DNA of 64,000 nt from Eledone cirrhosa (taxonomy: Eukaryota > Mollusca > Cephalopoda > Octopoda > Eledonidae): contig OZ024743.1 in assembly GCA_964016885.1 (NCBI GenBank), positions 127,395,365 to 127,459,364 of the forward strand, given 5' to 3'. The notes under the pieces were generated by a model that did no database searches, was not told where the DNA came from, and worked only from the letters and a program-made list of their open reading frames with translations. Both the position numbers and the translations under genes were made by a program. Below, one piece after another: positions 20,355 through 33,289 of the stretch. The first letter of the stretch is position 1; each line of letters starts with the position of its first letter.

Positions 20355-23300
20355 ACCCACACACCACAACAGCCACCACCACACCACAACAGCCACCACC
20401 ACAGCACTACAGTTACCACAACAGCCACCACAACAGCACTACAGTTACCACAACAGCACTACAGTTACCACAACAGCACTACAGTTACCACAACAGCACT
20501 ACAGTTACCACAACAGCCACCACCACAGCACTACAGTTACCACAACAGCCACCACCACACCACAACAGCCACCACCAGACCACTACTGTCACCACCACCA
20601 CACCACTACTGTCACCACCACCACACCACTACTGTCACCACCACACCACAACAGCCACCACCACACCACTACTGTCAGCACCACCACACCACTACTGTCA
20701 CCACCACACCACTACTGTCACCACCACCACACCACTACTGTCACCACCACCACACCACTACTGTCACCACCACACCACTACTGTCACCACCACCACACCA
20801 CTACTGTCACCACCACCACACCACTACTGTCACCACCACACCACTACTGTCACCACCACCACACCACTACTGTCACCACCACCACACCACTACTGTCACC
20901 ACCACACCACTACTGTCACCACCACCACACCACTACTGTCACCACCACACCACTACTGTCACCACCACCACACCACTACTGTCACCACCACCACACCACT
21001 ACTGTCACCACCACCACACCACTACTGTCACCACCACCACACCACTACTGTCACCACCACACCACTACTGTCACCACCACCACACCACTACTGTCACCAC
21101 CACCACACCACTACTGTCACCACCACCACACCACTACTGTCACCACCACCACACCACTACTGTCACCACCACACCACTACTGTCACCACCACACCACTAC
21201 TGTCACCACCACCACACCACTACTGTCACCACCACACCACTACTGTCACCACCACACCACTACTGTCACCACCACACCACTACTGTCACCACCACCACAC
21301 CACTACTGTCACCACCACACCACTACTGTCACCACCACACCACTACTGTCACCACCACACCACTACTGTCACCACCACACCACTACTGTCACCACCACCA
21401 CACCACTACTGTTACCACCACCACACCACTACTGTCACCACCACACCACTACTGTCACCACCACCACACCACTACTGTCACCACCACACCACTACTGTCA
21501 CCACCACCACACCACTACTGTCACCACCACACCACTACTGTCACCACCACCACACCACTACTGTCACCACCACACCACTACTGTCACCACCACCACACCA
21601 CTACTGTCACCACCACCACACCACTACTGTCACCACCACCACACCACTACTGTCACCACCACACCACTACTGTCACCACCACCACACCACTAATGTCACC
21701 ACCACACCACTACTGTCACCACCACACCACTACTGTCACCACCACCACACCACTACTGTCACCACCACACCACTACTGTCACCACCACCACACCACTACT
21801 GTCACCACCACACCACTACTGTCACCACCACCACACCACTACTGTCACCACCACCACACCACTACTGTCACCACCACACCACTACTGTCACCACCACCAC
21901 ACCACTACTGTCACCACCACACCACTACTGTCACCACCACCACACCACTACTGTCACCACCACCACACCACTACTGTCACCACCACCACACCACTACTGT
22001 CACCACCACACCACTACTGTCACCACCACACCACTACTGTCACCACCACACCACTACTGTCACCACCACCACACCACTACTGTCACCACCACACCACTAC
22101 TGTCACCACCACACCACTACTGTCACCACCACCACCACACCACTACTGTCACCACCACACCACTACTGTCACCACCACACCACTACTGTCACCACCACAC
22201 CACTACTGTCACCACCACACCACTACTGTCACCACCACCACACAACTACTGTCACAACCACACCACTACTGTCACCACCACACCACTACTGTCACCACCA
22301 CACCACTACTGTCACCACCACCACACCACTACTGTCACCACCACCACACCACTACTGTCACCACCACCGCACCACTACTGTCACCACCCCACCACTACTG
22401 TCACCACCACCACACCACTACTGTCACCACCACACCACTACTGTCACCACCACCACACCACTACTGTCACCACCACCACACCACTACTGTCACCACCACC
22501 ACACCACTACTGTCACCACCACACCACTACTGTCACCACCACACCACTACTGTCACCACCACCACACCACTACTGTCACCACCACCACACCACTACTGTC
22601 ACCACCACCGCACCACTACTGTCACCACCCCACCACTACTGTCACCACCACCACACCACTACTGTCACCACCACCACACCACTACTGTCACCACCACCAC
22701 ACCACTACTGTCACCACCACCACACCACTACTGTCACCACCACACCACTACTGTCACGACCACACTACTACTGTCACCACCACACCACTACTGTCACCAC
22801 CACCACACCACTACTGTCACCACCACCACACCACTACTGTCACCACCACCACACCACTACTGTCACCACCACACCACTACTGTCACCACCACACCACTAC
22901 TGTCACCACCACACCACTACTGTCACCACCACCACACCACTACTGTCACCACCACCGCACCACTACTGTCACCACCACACCACTACTGTCACCACCACAC
23001 CACTACTGTCACCACCACCACACCACTACTGTCACCACCACCGCACCACTACTGTCACCACCCCACCACTACTGTCACCACCACCACACCACTACTGTCA
23101 CCACCACCACACCACTACTGTCACCACCACCACACCACTACTGTCACCACCACCACACCACTACTGTCACCACCACACCACTACTGTCACCACCACACCA
23201 CTACTGTCACCAACACACCACTACTGTCACCACCACCACACCACTACTGTCACCACCACACCACTACTGTCACCACCACCACACCACTACTGTCACCACC

Positions 23301-26300
23301 ACCACACCACTACTGTCACCACCACCACACCACTACTGTCACCACCACCACACCACTACTGTCACCACCACCACACCACTACTGTCACCACCACACCACT
23401 ACTGTCACCACCACACCACTACTGTCACCACCACACCACTACTGTCACCACCACCACACCACTACTGTCACCACCACACCACTACTGTCACCACCACCAC
23501 ACCACTACTGTCACCACCACCACACCACTACTGTCACCACCACCACACCACTACTGTCACCACCACACCACTACTGTCACCACCACCACACCACTACTGT
23601 CACCACCACCACACCACTACTGTCACCACCACCACACCACTACTGTCACCACCACACCACTACTGTCACCACCACCACACCACTACTGTCACCACCACCA
23701 CACCACTACTGTCACCACCACCACACCACTACTGTCACCACCACCACACCACTACTGTCACCACCACCACACCACTACTGTCACCACCACCACACCACTA
23801 CTGTCACCACCACACCACTACTGTCACCACCACCACACCACTACTGTCACCACCACCACACCACTACTGTCACCACCACACCACTACTGTCACCACCACA
23901 CCACTACTGTCACCACCACACCACTACTGTCACCACCACCACACCACTACTGTCACCACCACACCACTACTGTCACCACCACCACACCACTACTGTCACC
24001 ACCACACACACTACTGTCACCACCACACCACTACTGTCACCACCACCACACCACTACTGTCACCACCACACCACTACTGTCACCACCACCACACCACTAC
24101 TGTCACCACCACACCACTACTGTCACCTCCACCACACCACTACTGTCACCACCACACCACTACTGTCACCACCACCACACCACTACTGTCTCCACCACCA
24201 CACCACTACTGTCACCACCACCACACCACTACTGTCACCACCACCACACCACTACTGTCACCACCACACCACTACTGTCACCACCACCACACCACTACTG
24301 TCACCACCACCACACCACTACTGTCACCACCACACCACTACTGTCACCACCACACCACTACTGTCACCACCACACCACTACTGTCACCACCACCACACCA
24401 CTACTGTCACCACCACCACACCACTACTGTCACCACCACACCACTACTGTCACCACCACACCACTACTGTCACCACCACACCACTACTGTCACCACCACC
24501 ACACCACTACTGTCACCACCACACCACTACTGTCACCACCACCACACCACTACTGTCACCACCACCACACCACTACTGTCACCACCACCACACCACTACT
24601 GTCACCACCACCACACCACTACTGTCACCACCACCACACCACTACTGTCACCACCACCACACCACTACTGTCACCACCACACCACTACTGTCACCACCAC
24701 ACCACTACTGTCACCACCACCACACCACTACTGTCACCACCACACCACTACTGTCACCTCCACCACACCACTACTGTCACCACCACCACACCACTACTGT
24801 CACCACCACCACACCACTACTGTCACCACCACCACACCACTACTGTCACCACCACACCACTACTGTCACCACCACCACACCACTACTGTCACCACCACCA
24901 CACCACTACTGTCACCACCACACCACTACTGTCACCACCACCCCACTACTGTCACCACCACCACACCACTACTGTCACCACCACCACACCACTACTGTCA
25001 CCACCACCACACCACTACTGTCACCACCCCACCACTACTGTCACCACCACCACACCACTACTGTCACCACCACCACACCACTACTGTCACCACCACACCA
25101 CTACTGTCACCACCACCCCACTACTGTCACCACCACCACACCACTACTGTCACCACCACCACACCACTACTGTCACCACCACACCACTACTGTCACCACC
25201 ACCACACCACTACTGTCACCACCACACCACTACTGTCACCTCCACCACACCACTACTGTCACCACCACCACACCACTACTGTCACCACCACCACACCACT
25301 ACTGTCACCACCACCACACCACTACTGTCACCACCACCACACCACTACTGTCACCACCACACCACTACTGTCACCACCACCCCACTACTGTCACCACCAC
25401 AACACCACTACTGTCACCACCACCCCACCACTACTGTCACCACCACCACACCACTACTGTCACCACCACCCCACCACTACTGTCACCACCACACCACTAC
25501 TGTCACCACCACCACACCACTACTGTCACCACCACACCACTACTGTCACCACCACCACACCACTACTGTCACCACCCCACCACTACTGTCACCACCACCA
25601 CACCACTACTGTCACCACCACCACACCACTACTGTCACCACCACCACACCACTACTGTCACCACCACCACACCACTACTGTCACCACCACCCCACCACTA
25701 CTGTCACCACCACACCACTACTGTCACCACCACACCACTACTGTCACCACCACCACACCACTACTGTCACCACCACCACACCACTACTGTCACCACCACC
25801 ACACCACTGCTGTCACCACCACCACACCACTACTGTCACCACCACACCACTACTGTCACCACCACCACACCACTACTGTCACCACCACCACACCACTACT
25901 GTCACCACCACCACACCACTACTGTCACCACCACACCACTACTGTCACCACCACCACACCACTACTGTCACCACCACACCACTACTGTCACCACCACCCC
26001 ACCACTACTGTCACCACCACACCACTACTGTCACCACCACCACACCACTACTGTCACCACCACCCCACCACTACTGTCACCACTACACCTCTACTGTCAC
26101 CACCACCACACCACTACTGTCACCTCCACACCACTACTGTCACCACCACACCACTACTGTCACCACCACCACACCACTACTGTCACCACCACCACACCAC
26201 TACTGTCACCACCACACCACTACTGTCACCACCACACCACTACTGTCACCACCACACCACTACTGTCACCACCACCACACCACTACTGTCACCACCACCA

Positions 26301-26775
26301 CACCACTACTGTCACCACCACACCACTACTGTCACCACCACACCACTACTGTCACCACCACACCACTACTGTCACCACCACCACACCACTACTGTCACCA
26401 CCACACCACTACTGTCACCACCACACCACTACTGTCACCACCACACCACTACTGTCACCTCCACACCACTACTGTCACCACCACACCACTACTGTCACCA
26501 CCACCACACCACTACTGTCACCACCACACCACTACTGTCACCACCACACCACTACTGTCACCACCACCACACCACTACTGTCACCACCACACCACTACTG
26601 TCACCACCACACCACTACTGCCACCACCACACCACTACTGTCACCACCACCACACCACTACTGTCACCTCCACCACACCACTACTGTCACCACCACCACT
26701 GTCACCTCCACCACACCACTACTGTCACCACCACACCACTACTGTCACCACCACACCACTACTGCCACCACCACT
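20355..26775. repeat. 6.4-kb minisatellite of 20/23-bp units
   Basis: Some 300 tandem units. The basic unit is ACCACTACTGTCACCACCAC (20 bp), alternating irregularly with a 23-bp form that has one extra CAC. Both lengths leave remainder 2 on division by 3, so each unit shifts frame; with no stop in any plus frame, a 1708-codon open frame (21693-26819) appears that is an artefact. Units at the left edge (20355-20590) are a diverged 20-bp version (ACCACAACAGCACTACAGTT). Rare variants (CACCGCACC, CACCTCCACC, CACCCCACTAC) recur in blocks. The plus strand has about one G per unit. Confidence 0.95.
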
Positions 26776-26878
26776 TTACAGCCTTGAGTGGGCGCTTTTA
26801 TTCATGCCACCAACACTAGAGAGGTTGTCTTACTGGAGATCTAGGTCAATTCTCTCTCAGATTAGTTGCGCTATTACT
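26771..26878 (-). mobile_element. LINE-tail and RT scraps beside the array
   Basis: 26771-26838 (TTTACAGCCTTGAGTGGGCG onward) is the reverse complement of 27622-27690. 26841-26877 (CTAGGTCAATTCTCTCTCAG onward) matches the minus-strand PHD-LINE RT at 12617-12653, the DLDEM region reversed. These are two short retroelement scraps. Confidence 0.65.
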
Positions 26879-27044
26879 GTGTTATGTTATTCAGTCCTTT
26901 CACTGAATGTGCAATGTAGCATAAATTCTTATTTCTATTCAAACAGGTTGTAACATGCCAGCTTAACCATGTGAATTATGTATTCATGAGAGATTATTAT
27001 ATCTGGTAAAGACTTTAACTTGAAAATACATTAAAAGTCGACAT
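26879..27044. other. Unassigned spacer
   Basis: AT-rich; nothing recognised. Confidence 0.5.
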
Positions 27045-27604
27045 CCGTATAACAAAGTGCCGGGCAATAAAGATAGACGGTAGTCACGGAATAGGCAGAC
27101 CTAGAAAAACCTGGGACGAGCTGATAAACTCCGACCTCACACACTTACACCTCTCCAAGACAATGTCACTGGACCGAGACCTTTGGCGGTACTCAGTAAT
27201 AGAGAAGACCCGCCTTACCTAAATACATAGTAAAACCTACTACAGTCAGTAGGCATCTCTAACAAAATACACCCCCGTCCCACCACCCGCACCCCATCCA
27301 CACCGCCCTCTTCTATGTAAAGTGATGTTGGTGCCACACCATCCAGGCCGAAACAAATGAGATCGTGTAGGTGTCACGACATAAAAACACACAGTTCACG
27401 CTGTAATGTGGCCGTGTAGGCAACACGGTAAAAACCTCCCAGACCCACACTGTAAATGTGGTTGGTGTTAGGAAGGGCATCCAACTGTAGAAAACCTGCC
27501 AGACAGTCCTATGCGAGCAAGACAATCACTCTTGCCTCAAGTGGGAAAACCCCTTCCAAACCCATGCAAGCGTGGAACACGGACGTTAAACTTTGATGAT
27601 GATG
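27045..27604 (+). mobile_element. PHD-LINE 3' end, 5' truncated
   Basis: Plus orientation. The last ~55 codons of the RT protein (CRAIKIDGSHGIGRPRKTWD, ELINSDLTHLHLSKTMSLDR, then DLWRYS and the terminal T), followed by the ~390-bp 3' UTR, ending CGGACGTTAAACTTTGATGA and GATGATG. It is very close to the reverse complement of 10881-11430. Confidence 0.9.
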
Positions 27605-27725
27605 AATAGGTTACTGTGTCCAGTAAGACAACCTCTCTAGTGTTGGTGGCATGAATAAAAGCGCCCACTCAAGTCTGTAAAGTGGTGCTGGTGTTAGGAA
27701 AGGCATCCAACCAGTATATATACTA
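27605..27725 (+). mobile_element. Retroelement tail fragment
   Basis: Contains AAAGTGGTGCTGGTGTTAGG and AAAGGCATCCAACCAG, the shared tail motif of type 2 SINEs and PHD-LINEs. Its first ~70 bp form an inverted pair with 26771-26838. Confidence 0.6.
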
Positions 27726-27750
27726 CTGCCAAAAACTATGAGCACAACAA

Positions 27751-29110
27751 ATGAGATTTGCAACAACTGCGTCAACAGCAATAACAGTAACCAAGTTAGA
27801 GCTGCGCACGGTAGTGGGGTGGCTTGTGAGGCCATGTGCGAGAACCTCCCCGACCGTCATCAAGCAATCGCACAACAGGAAAAAGAACGAGACGTCGCTT
27901 CTCAGAGTTGCCACACTTAATGTTGGCACTCTAACAGGTAGATCTGGTGAGATAGTGGAGATCCTGGAGAGAGGGCATGTGGATGTGTGCTGTGTGCAAG
28001 AGGTGAGATGGAGAGGTGCCTCTGCAAGACTAATCGCAGGCAAACATCTGAGTTATAGGCTTTTCTGGGTGGGTAATGATGATGGTTAGGTGGGGTAGGC
28101 ATATTATTGGCTGAGAGATGGATCAATAAGACAATAGAGGTAGTTAGAGTTAGTAATAGAATAATTAAGCTTAGATTAGTTGTAGGCAAGAGACTACTGA
28201 CAATCATCTCTGCCTATGCTCCCCAGGCAGGCCTAGGTAAAAAAGAGAAAGACTGCTTTTACAGAGCAACTGTTATAAACAGCCTCAATGACAGAGGACA
28301 GAGACATCGTTATGCTAGCAGGGGACTTCAATAGTCATGTTGGACAGCTCCAGGATGGATACACTGGGGTACATGGTGGGCACGGTTACGGTTCAAGAAA
28401 TGAAGAAGGAGTGAGGCTTCTTGAATTAGAAAACACTAACTTCCAGAAGCCTACCAACCACCTAATAACCTACAAATCAGGCGATCACATAAGCCAGATT
28501 GACTTCCTGCTAGTTAGACAGCGAGACAGACAGATGGTGTCAAATACTAAGGCATACCCCAGGGAAGAATGTACCCACAGCATAGGTTAGTCGTTAGTGA
28601 CATCTCAGTAAGTAAGAGAAAGAATGAGACATACAGGAAGGTGTGGAAAAGAAAGGTCTGGAAGCTAAAAGACCTTTCATTAAAATATAAATTTAGCAAA
28701 GCCCTTCAAAATGTGTATGATGAAAAAGAAGACGATTTAGAATTGTATGACATAGATGATAACTGGAATTTCTTGCATGATAACTTACTGCAGGCTACTG
28801 AAGAAACTTGTGGTTGGGGCAGAGCTTCAACCAGACAAAGAGTGACTTGGTGGTGGAACAGCACGGTAGATATGGCCATTAGAGACAAAAGACTGGCATG
28901 GAAGACTTGGAAAAATGGTGTGAGTAGAGAAGGATACACAACCGCTATGAGAGAAGCTAGACATCAGGTATACTTAGCACGCAGGGAGGCTGAGAGTAGC
29001 AGGTTTGCCAATGTTCTGCGACGGGAAGATCAGAGACGTGTGGTGTTTCGCGTTGCAAGGCAGTGTGTCAGTGCAAATCAGGATGTTGTTGGAGATAAGT
29101 GTGTCCAGAA
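27751..29110 (+). pseudogene. APE-type endonuclease and linker, PHD-LINE
   Basis: Nicks the target DNA in the intact element. Blocks seen are LLRVATLNVGTLTGRSGEIV, CCVQEVRWRGASARL (catalytic Glu in QEVRW), then after a stop near 28089 RIIKLRLVVGKRLLTIISAY, AGDFNSHVG (Asp/Asn of the active site) in another frame, and PQHRLVVSDIS (catalytic His). The linker shows TWWWNSTVDMAI, REARHQVYLARREAE and RVARQCVSANQDVVGDKCV. Frameshifts lie near 28085, 28330 and 28570. Confidence 0.8.
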
Positions 29111-29111
29111 T

Positions 29112-29304
29112 ATATATATATATAGAGGTTATATTTATTTTGTTGGGATACAATAAACAAAATATTTTTATAACTGATATAAAGCACTCAACAAATTATT
29201 GGAGTAAATATACACCATAGTTTGTCTTGGTGGCCCTTGAAATATGTATAATGAAATAAATATGGTTTTATAAATACAGTTTCCATTTGTTAATATATAT
29301 ATAT
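29112..29304. other. Insert left part with TA tract
   Basis: Starts as TATATATATATA at the LINE break and continues as unassigned AT-rich DNA to a second TATATA run at 29294. Origin unknown. Confidence 0.5.
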
Positions 29305-29586
29305 GAGGCACATGGCTTAGTGGTTAGAGCATTCGAAAGATTGTGAGTTCAACTCTCAGACTGGGTGATGTGTTGTTTCCTTGAGCAAGACACTTTATTT
29401 CACATTGCTCCAGTTTACTCAGCTGTAGAAATGAAATAATAGGACTGGAGTCCCTATCATTCCACTGAAAAGTGGTTGTGGAGGTGCCAAGCAAAAAAGC
29501 ACCCAGCCCACACTGTAAAGTGGACGTGTAGGCGCCACAGAGAAAAAAAGCACCCAGCACTCACTGTGAATGAGGTTGGTGTTAGG
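29305..29586 (+). mobile_element. tRNA-derived SINE (type 2) inside a LINE
   Basis: Head GGCACATGGCTTAGTGGTTA (with ~12 bp missing around the anticodon arm), B-box GTTCAACTCTCAGAC, body with two units of the GTAAAGTGG...GCCAC type, and tail cut at GAGGTTGGTGTTAG where the LINE resumes. The missing (ATG)n tail suggests a later deletion at this junction. Confidence 0.85.
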
Positions 29587-29587
29587 A

Positions 29588-30898
29588 GGCCTGGAAATGT
29601 CATTATGAGAGACTGATGAATGTGGAGAACGAATGGGAGAGAGAGAAATTACTCCCAGTAGACCTGACAGAGGGACCATCTATTGAGATTGATGAATATA
29701 TGGTACAAGAGGCAATCAAGGAAATGAAGAATGGTAAGGCTGCTGGACCGTCGGGGATAGTTGCTGAGATGCTGAAGGCATCAGGGGACGTAGACACTAA
29801 ACTGGTTGCACGCATCATCAATCAGGCTATATATGGCGGTGTCATACCCAAAGACTGGTGCAGCAGTATTCTCATAAATTGCTACAAAGGTAAAGGGGAT
29901 GCTCTGGAGAGGAGCAATTATAGGGGCATAAAGCTGATGGATCAGGTTATGAAAGTGGCAGAGAGAATATTAGCGCAACTGATTAGAGAAAGGGTCAAAT
30001 TAGATGAGATGCAGTTTGGTTTTGTGCCTCGGAAAAGTACAACAGATGCCCTCTTCTTGGTGAGGCAACTACAAGAGAGGTTCTTAGAGAAGAATAAGCC
30101 ACTGTACTTAGCTTTTGTTGACCTAAAGAAGGCCTTTGATAGGGTACCCCAATCTGTCATCTGGTGGTACCTAAGGAACCTAGGTGTAGAGGAATGGCTT
30201 GCGAGGACAGTGCAAGCTATGTACAGGGGTGCTGTCAGTAAAGTGAGAGTAGGAATGGAGTTTAGTGAGGAATTCCAGATACAAGTAGGTGTACATCAGG
30301 GTTCGGTCCTCAGCCCGCTCTTGTTCATCATAGTCCTCCAAGCCATAACAGAGGAGTTTAAGACTGGATGCCCATGGGAACTTCTCTATGCTGGTGATCT
30401 GGTTTTTATAGCAGAATCAGTAGAGGAGCTAGAGAATAAATTCTGGCTATGGAACAGCAGTTGGAATCAAGAGGACTGAGAGTGAACATAGCTAAAACAA
30501 AAGTGTTGATAAGTAGAAGAGAGGACAAAACTCTGATTCCGTCAGGGAAATGGCCATGTTCGATATGTAGGAAAGGAACTGGCATAAATTCCATAAAATG
30601 TACGCAATGCAGATCTTGGGTACACAAGAGATGTAGTGGTATAGCAGGGAAACTAACATGTAGGGAAAACTATGTATGCAGTAGATGTACAAGGAAAGTT
30701 GGCAGTAGTAATCGCAATGATAGACTCATTTTTCCAATGCAGGTGGGTTCTATAGACGTGGTTGATAGCTTCCGGTACCTAGGTGATCAGATTAGCATGG
30801 GAAGAGGGTGTTCCGAGGCCATAGTATCTAGAATAAGGATGGGTTGGAAGAAGTTTAGGGAGCTGCATCCAGCAGAACATCAAGGATGTGACAGCTAG
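29588..30898 (+). pseudogene. Reverse transcriptase with PHD finger, PHD-LINE
   Basis: One frame (29616-30476) covers GKAAGPSGIVAEMLKASG, YKGKGDALERSNYRGIKLMD, motif A FVDLKKAFDRVP, motif B HQGSVLSPLLF and motif C as YAGDLVF, where the first catalytic Asp of YADD is replaced by Gly. After a frameshift near 30475 the second frame (30449-30895) gives LRVNIAKTKVLISR, the PHD pattern CSICRKGTG, CTQCRSWVHKRC and CSRC, and VDSFRYLGDQIS, ending truncated. The YAGD change plus frameshift make it inactive. Confidence 0.85.
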
Positions 30899-31689
30899 AA
30901 AGACAGAGGGCTGCTCTAGCAATGGGCTAGTGCTTTCTTTATTGACCCAGAAAGGATGAAAAACAAAGTGGGTTATCACTGAGAGTCACAACAAATATTG
31001 CAATACATTCTATGCAATATTCTAATGACACTGTCTTATTAAGAGACAACAGAATAAAAGTACTAGAGAAATCATTATTGTTTTTATGTCCACTTTTCCA
31101 TACATTGGATAGGAATTTTTGGATAGGCAATGTTTTACTTTTAGTTGCCTCTTATGACACCCAAGTATTCGAAGATCAGCAAGTATTTTAAAGACATTTT
31201 CCCTGTTGAAACATGAATTAGCTTTGCAGGCCCCCATGAAAGGCTTTGTGCTCATCATTGAGTCCTTCCTGAAGTAATGTTTTCCAGCCACATACCTTTT
31301 CTAGCACCAACCCTTGCAGGGATATGGTGTATCTATTCTAAAGTAGATGCGCACAACACAAATACTGGAATTGTTTATGAAAGGATCTTACTTTGCTACT
31401 AATGCTTATCCAAATTGTAAAATTGTAGGCCCATGCCAATTGGCTTAGCTGGCCCCACCCTCATATCTAGTCTGAATGTATATCATAGATGCCCAGTCCA
31501 TCCATAGCAATGACCATTGGTAAGATTTCTAGGATGGACAAATGGACACAACATTCCAGTGAAACATTTCAAGCCGGAAATTAAAAAAGGAAAGTTTTCA
31601 TGTTGCACACAATTAGATTCTGGCATGAATGAGGGGATTAAACCAATAATTAAATACATTTTTGTACTTACTAGAGAAATGGTGCAGTG
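30899..31689. other. Unassigned stretch
   Basis: No gene. A GTTTTTATGTCCACTTTTCC word at about 31079 and later AGCACCAACC words resemble decayed type-2 tails, but order and identity are too poor to assign. Confidence 0.4.
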
Positions 31690-31756
31690 GTAGGCTAGGT
31701 TTGTTGCTTTGAGGTGGTTGGGTGGTTGGAATGACAATAATGTTGCAACAATAGTG

Positions 31757-31788
<32 letters not shown>

Positions 31789-31850
31789 GATGATAATTCT
31801 GATAATAATAGTAATACTAATAATAATAACAATAAACCACTTGACATTGT
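31690..31850. repeat. (AAT)n-rich tract
   Basis: ATAATAATAATAATAATAAT from about 31757, degenerating to 31840. Confidence 0.85.
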
Positions 31851-31904
31851 TAATATGGTATGTAATCTTATTCTACTGTGCTTCATTCAACATAGTATCA
31901 TCAT

Positions 31905-32160
31905 CCTATTCCTCTCCCTCTTACACTCACACAGATGAATGCATACACACAGGCTCATACGCATGTACATGTGTACCACATACATACACATGAACATAAA
32001 TACACAGACACATTCGCACACGGATACATGCATACACGCAGGCACATATACACACAGCAACACATACAACATGCACACACACACACACATACACAATACA
32101 CAACTCATAGCCAACAGAAACACACACATGTACACCACCACCACCACAGACATTCATAAA
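31905..32160. repeat. CA/TACA-rich low-complexity tract
   Basis: Degenerate CACACA and TACATA repeats; open frames here are low complexity and not genes. Confidence 0.85.
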
Positions 32161-32217
32161 ATAATTACTGTAGACAGGAAGAAGCAATAAGGCCAAAGAG
32201 AAAAAAATATTATCAAC

Positions 32218-32526
32218 AACATGATGATGATGGTGGTAGTGGTGGTGGTGGTGGTAGTGGTGGTGGTGGTGGCGGTGGTAGCGGTGGTAGTGGTGGTAGT
32301 GGTGGTGGCGGTGGTAGTGGTGGCGGTGGTAATGGTGGTGGCGGTGGTAGTGGTGGTAGTGGTGGTAGTGGTGGTGGCGGTGGTGGTGTTTTGTGGTGGC
32401 GGTGGTAGTGGTGGCGGTGGTAATGGTGGTGGCGGTAATGGTGGTGGCGGTGGTAGTGGTGGCGGTGGTAGTGGTGGTGGTGTTTTGTGGTGGCGGTGGT
32501 GGTGTTTTGTGGTGATGGTGGCGGCG
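32218..32526. repeat. (GGT)n/GGTGGC variable tract
   Basis: Over 300 bp of GGT with AGT, GGC and AAT substitutions, followed by a CAT/CAC stretch to 32580. The block GGTGGTGTTTTGTGGTGG recurs three times, so the tract grew partly by segmental duplication. Confidence 0.9.
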
Positions 32527-32671
32527 ATGACGCCGATGACCACCCTCATCATCATCACCACCACCGTCATTAACATCATTGTTATTCTAATTGTTGTTGC
32601 TATTGTTATTATTTCTTATTAAAAAAAGAAAGAAATGATTATTATCATTATTATTATTTTTACTTTTATTT

Positions 32672-32906
32672 GGTGGCTCGGCAGTATCTGTAGAGCGTCG
32701 GGCACCATGCTTTGCAGAATATAGTGATGCCCCTTTACATTCAAATCCCGCTGAGGTTAGCTTTGTCTTTCATCCTTATATGGTTGATAAAATAAATTAA
32801 GAAGTCAATATAATAAAGCACGAGTAACACACTGCAGCCAATTTAATTTACTTTCTTCTTCCCTTAAAATTGCTGGCCTTGTGCCAAAAGTAGAAACAAT
32901 TATTAT
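32672..32906 (+). mobile_element. Octopus-type SINE (type 1), with insertion
   Basis: GGTGGCTCGGCAGTATCTGT head, ATTCAAATCCCGC B-box, tail TTGTGCCAAAAGTAGAAACA. Longer than usual because the segment around 32790-32860 is expanded. Confidence 0.8.
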
Positions 32907-32917
32907 TATCATTATTT

Positions 32918-33105
32918 GGTAGATTGGCAGTATTGGTAGAGCATTGGACAAAATGCTTTGCACTGTTTAAACTTTCTACATTCTGAGATCAAATCAACTT
33001 CACTTTTCAACCTTCTGGGGTTAAGTACTGGGGTTGATATAATCGACTTTCCCTCCCAACAAATTGCAGTAGAATAGTGATAATAATAGAAACAATTATT
33101 ATTAT
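32918..33105 (+). mobile_element. Octopus-type SINE (type 1), diverged
   Basis: GGTAGATTGGCAGTATTGGT head and AGAAACAATTATTATTATT tail; the body is strongly diverged and the CCTTGTGCC motif is lost. Confidence 0.7.
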
Positions 33106-33106
33106 T

Positions 33107-33281
33107 AGGGTGGTGGATTGGCAGAACCATTAGAGCACTAGAAGAAATACTCTGTGGAATTTTTTCTGTTCAGATCCCACTGTGGTCTATTTTACAGTCA
33201 AGCACTGGGGTCAAAACATTCAACTTTCCCTTCCCCTCAATTTCTGGCCTTGTGCCAAAATTAAAAATCATTATTATTAAG
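33107..33281 (+). mobile_element. Octopus-type SINE (type 1), diverged
   Basis: GGGTGGTGGATTGGCAGAAC head, GTTCAGATCCCAC B-box, tail GGCCTTGTGCCAAAATTAAA. It is the third of three SINEs lying head to tail, each inserted at an ATT-rich tail of the previous one. Confidence 0.75.
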
Positions 33282-33289
33282 GTGGTTTT

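Larger units (their letters stand above)
27726..30898 (+). mobile_element. PHD-LINE with 5' region, interrupted and 3' truncated
   Basis: Plus orientation. It includes more 5' sequence than any other copy here (27726-27915), then endonuclease, linker, RT, PHD finger and the start of the C-terminal region, ending inside the GWKKFREL block. A ~475-bp foreign segment (29112-29587) replaces about 45 bp of the linker, as shown by comparison with the uninterrupted sequence at 63905-63990. Confidence 0.85.

Noticed and set aside
21693..26819. 1708-codon open frame rich in HHYCHHHTTTVTTTPLLSPP
   Set aside because: It is produced by a 20/23-bp tandem repeat lacking stops in all three plus frames; each unit shifts frame and the 20-residue period equals three units. 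No start context, domain or codon logic.
32221..32622. Poly-Val/Gly open frame and its Thr-rich antisense
   Set aside because: Pure GGT-repeat translation; low complexity with no gene context.
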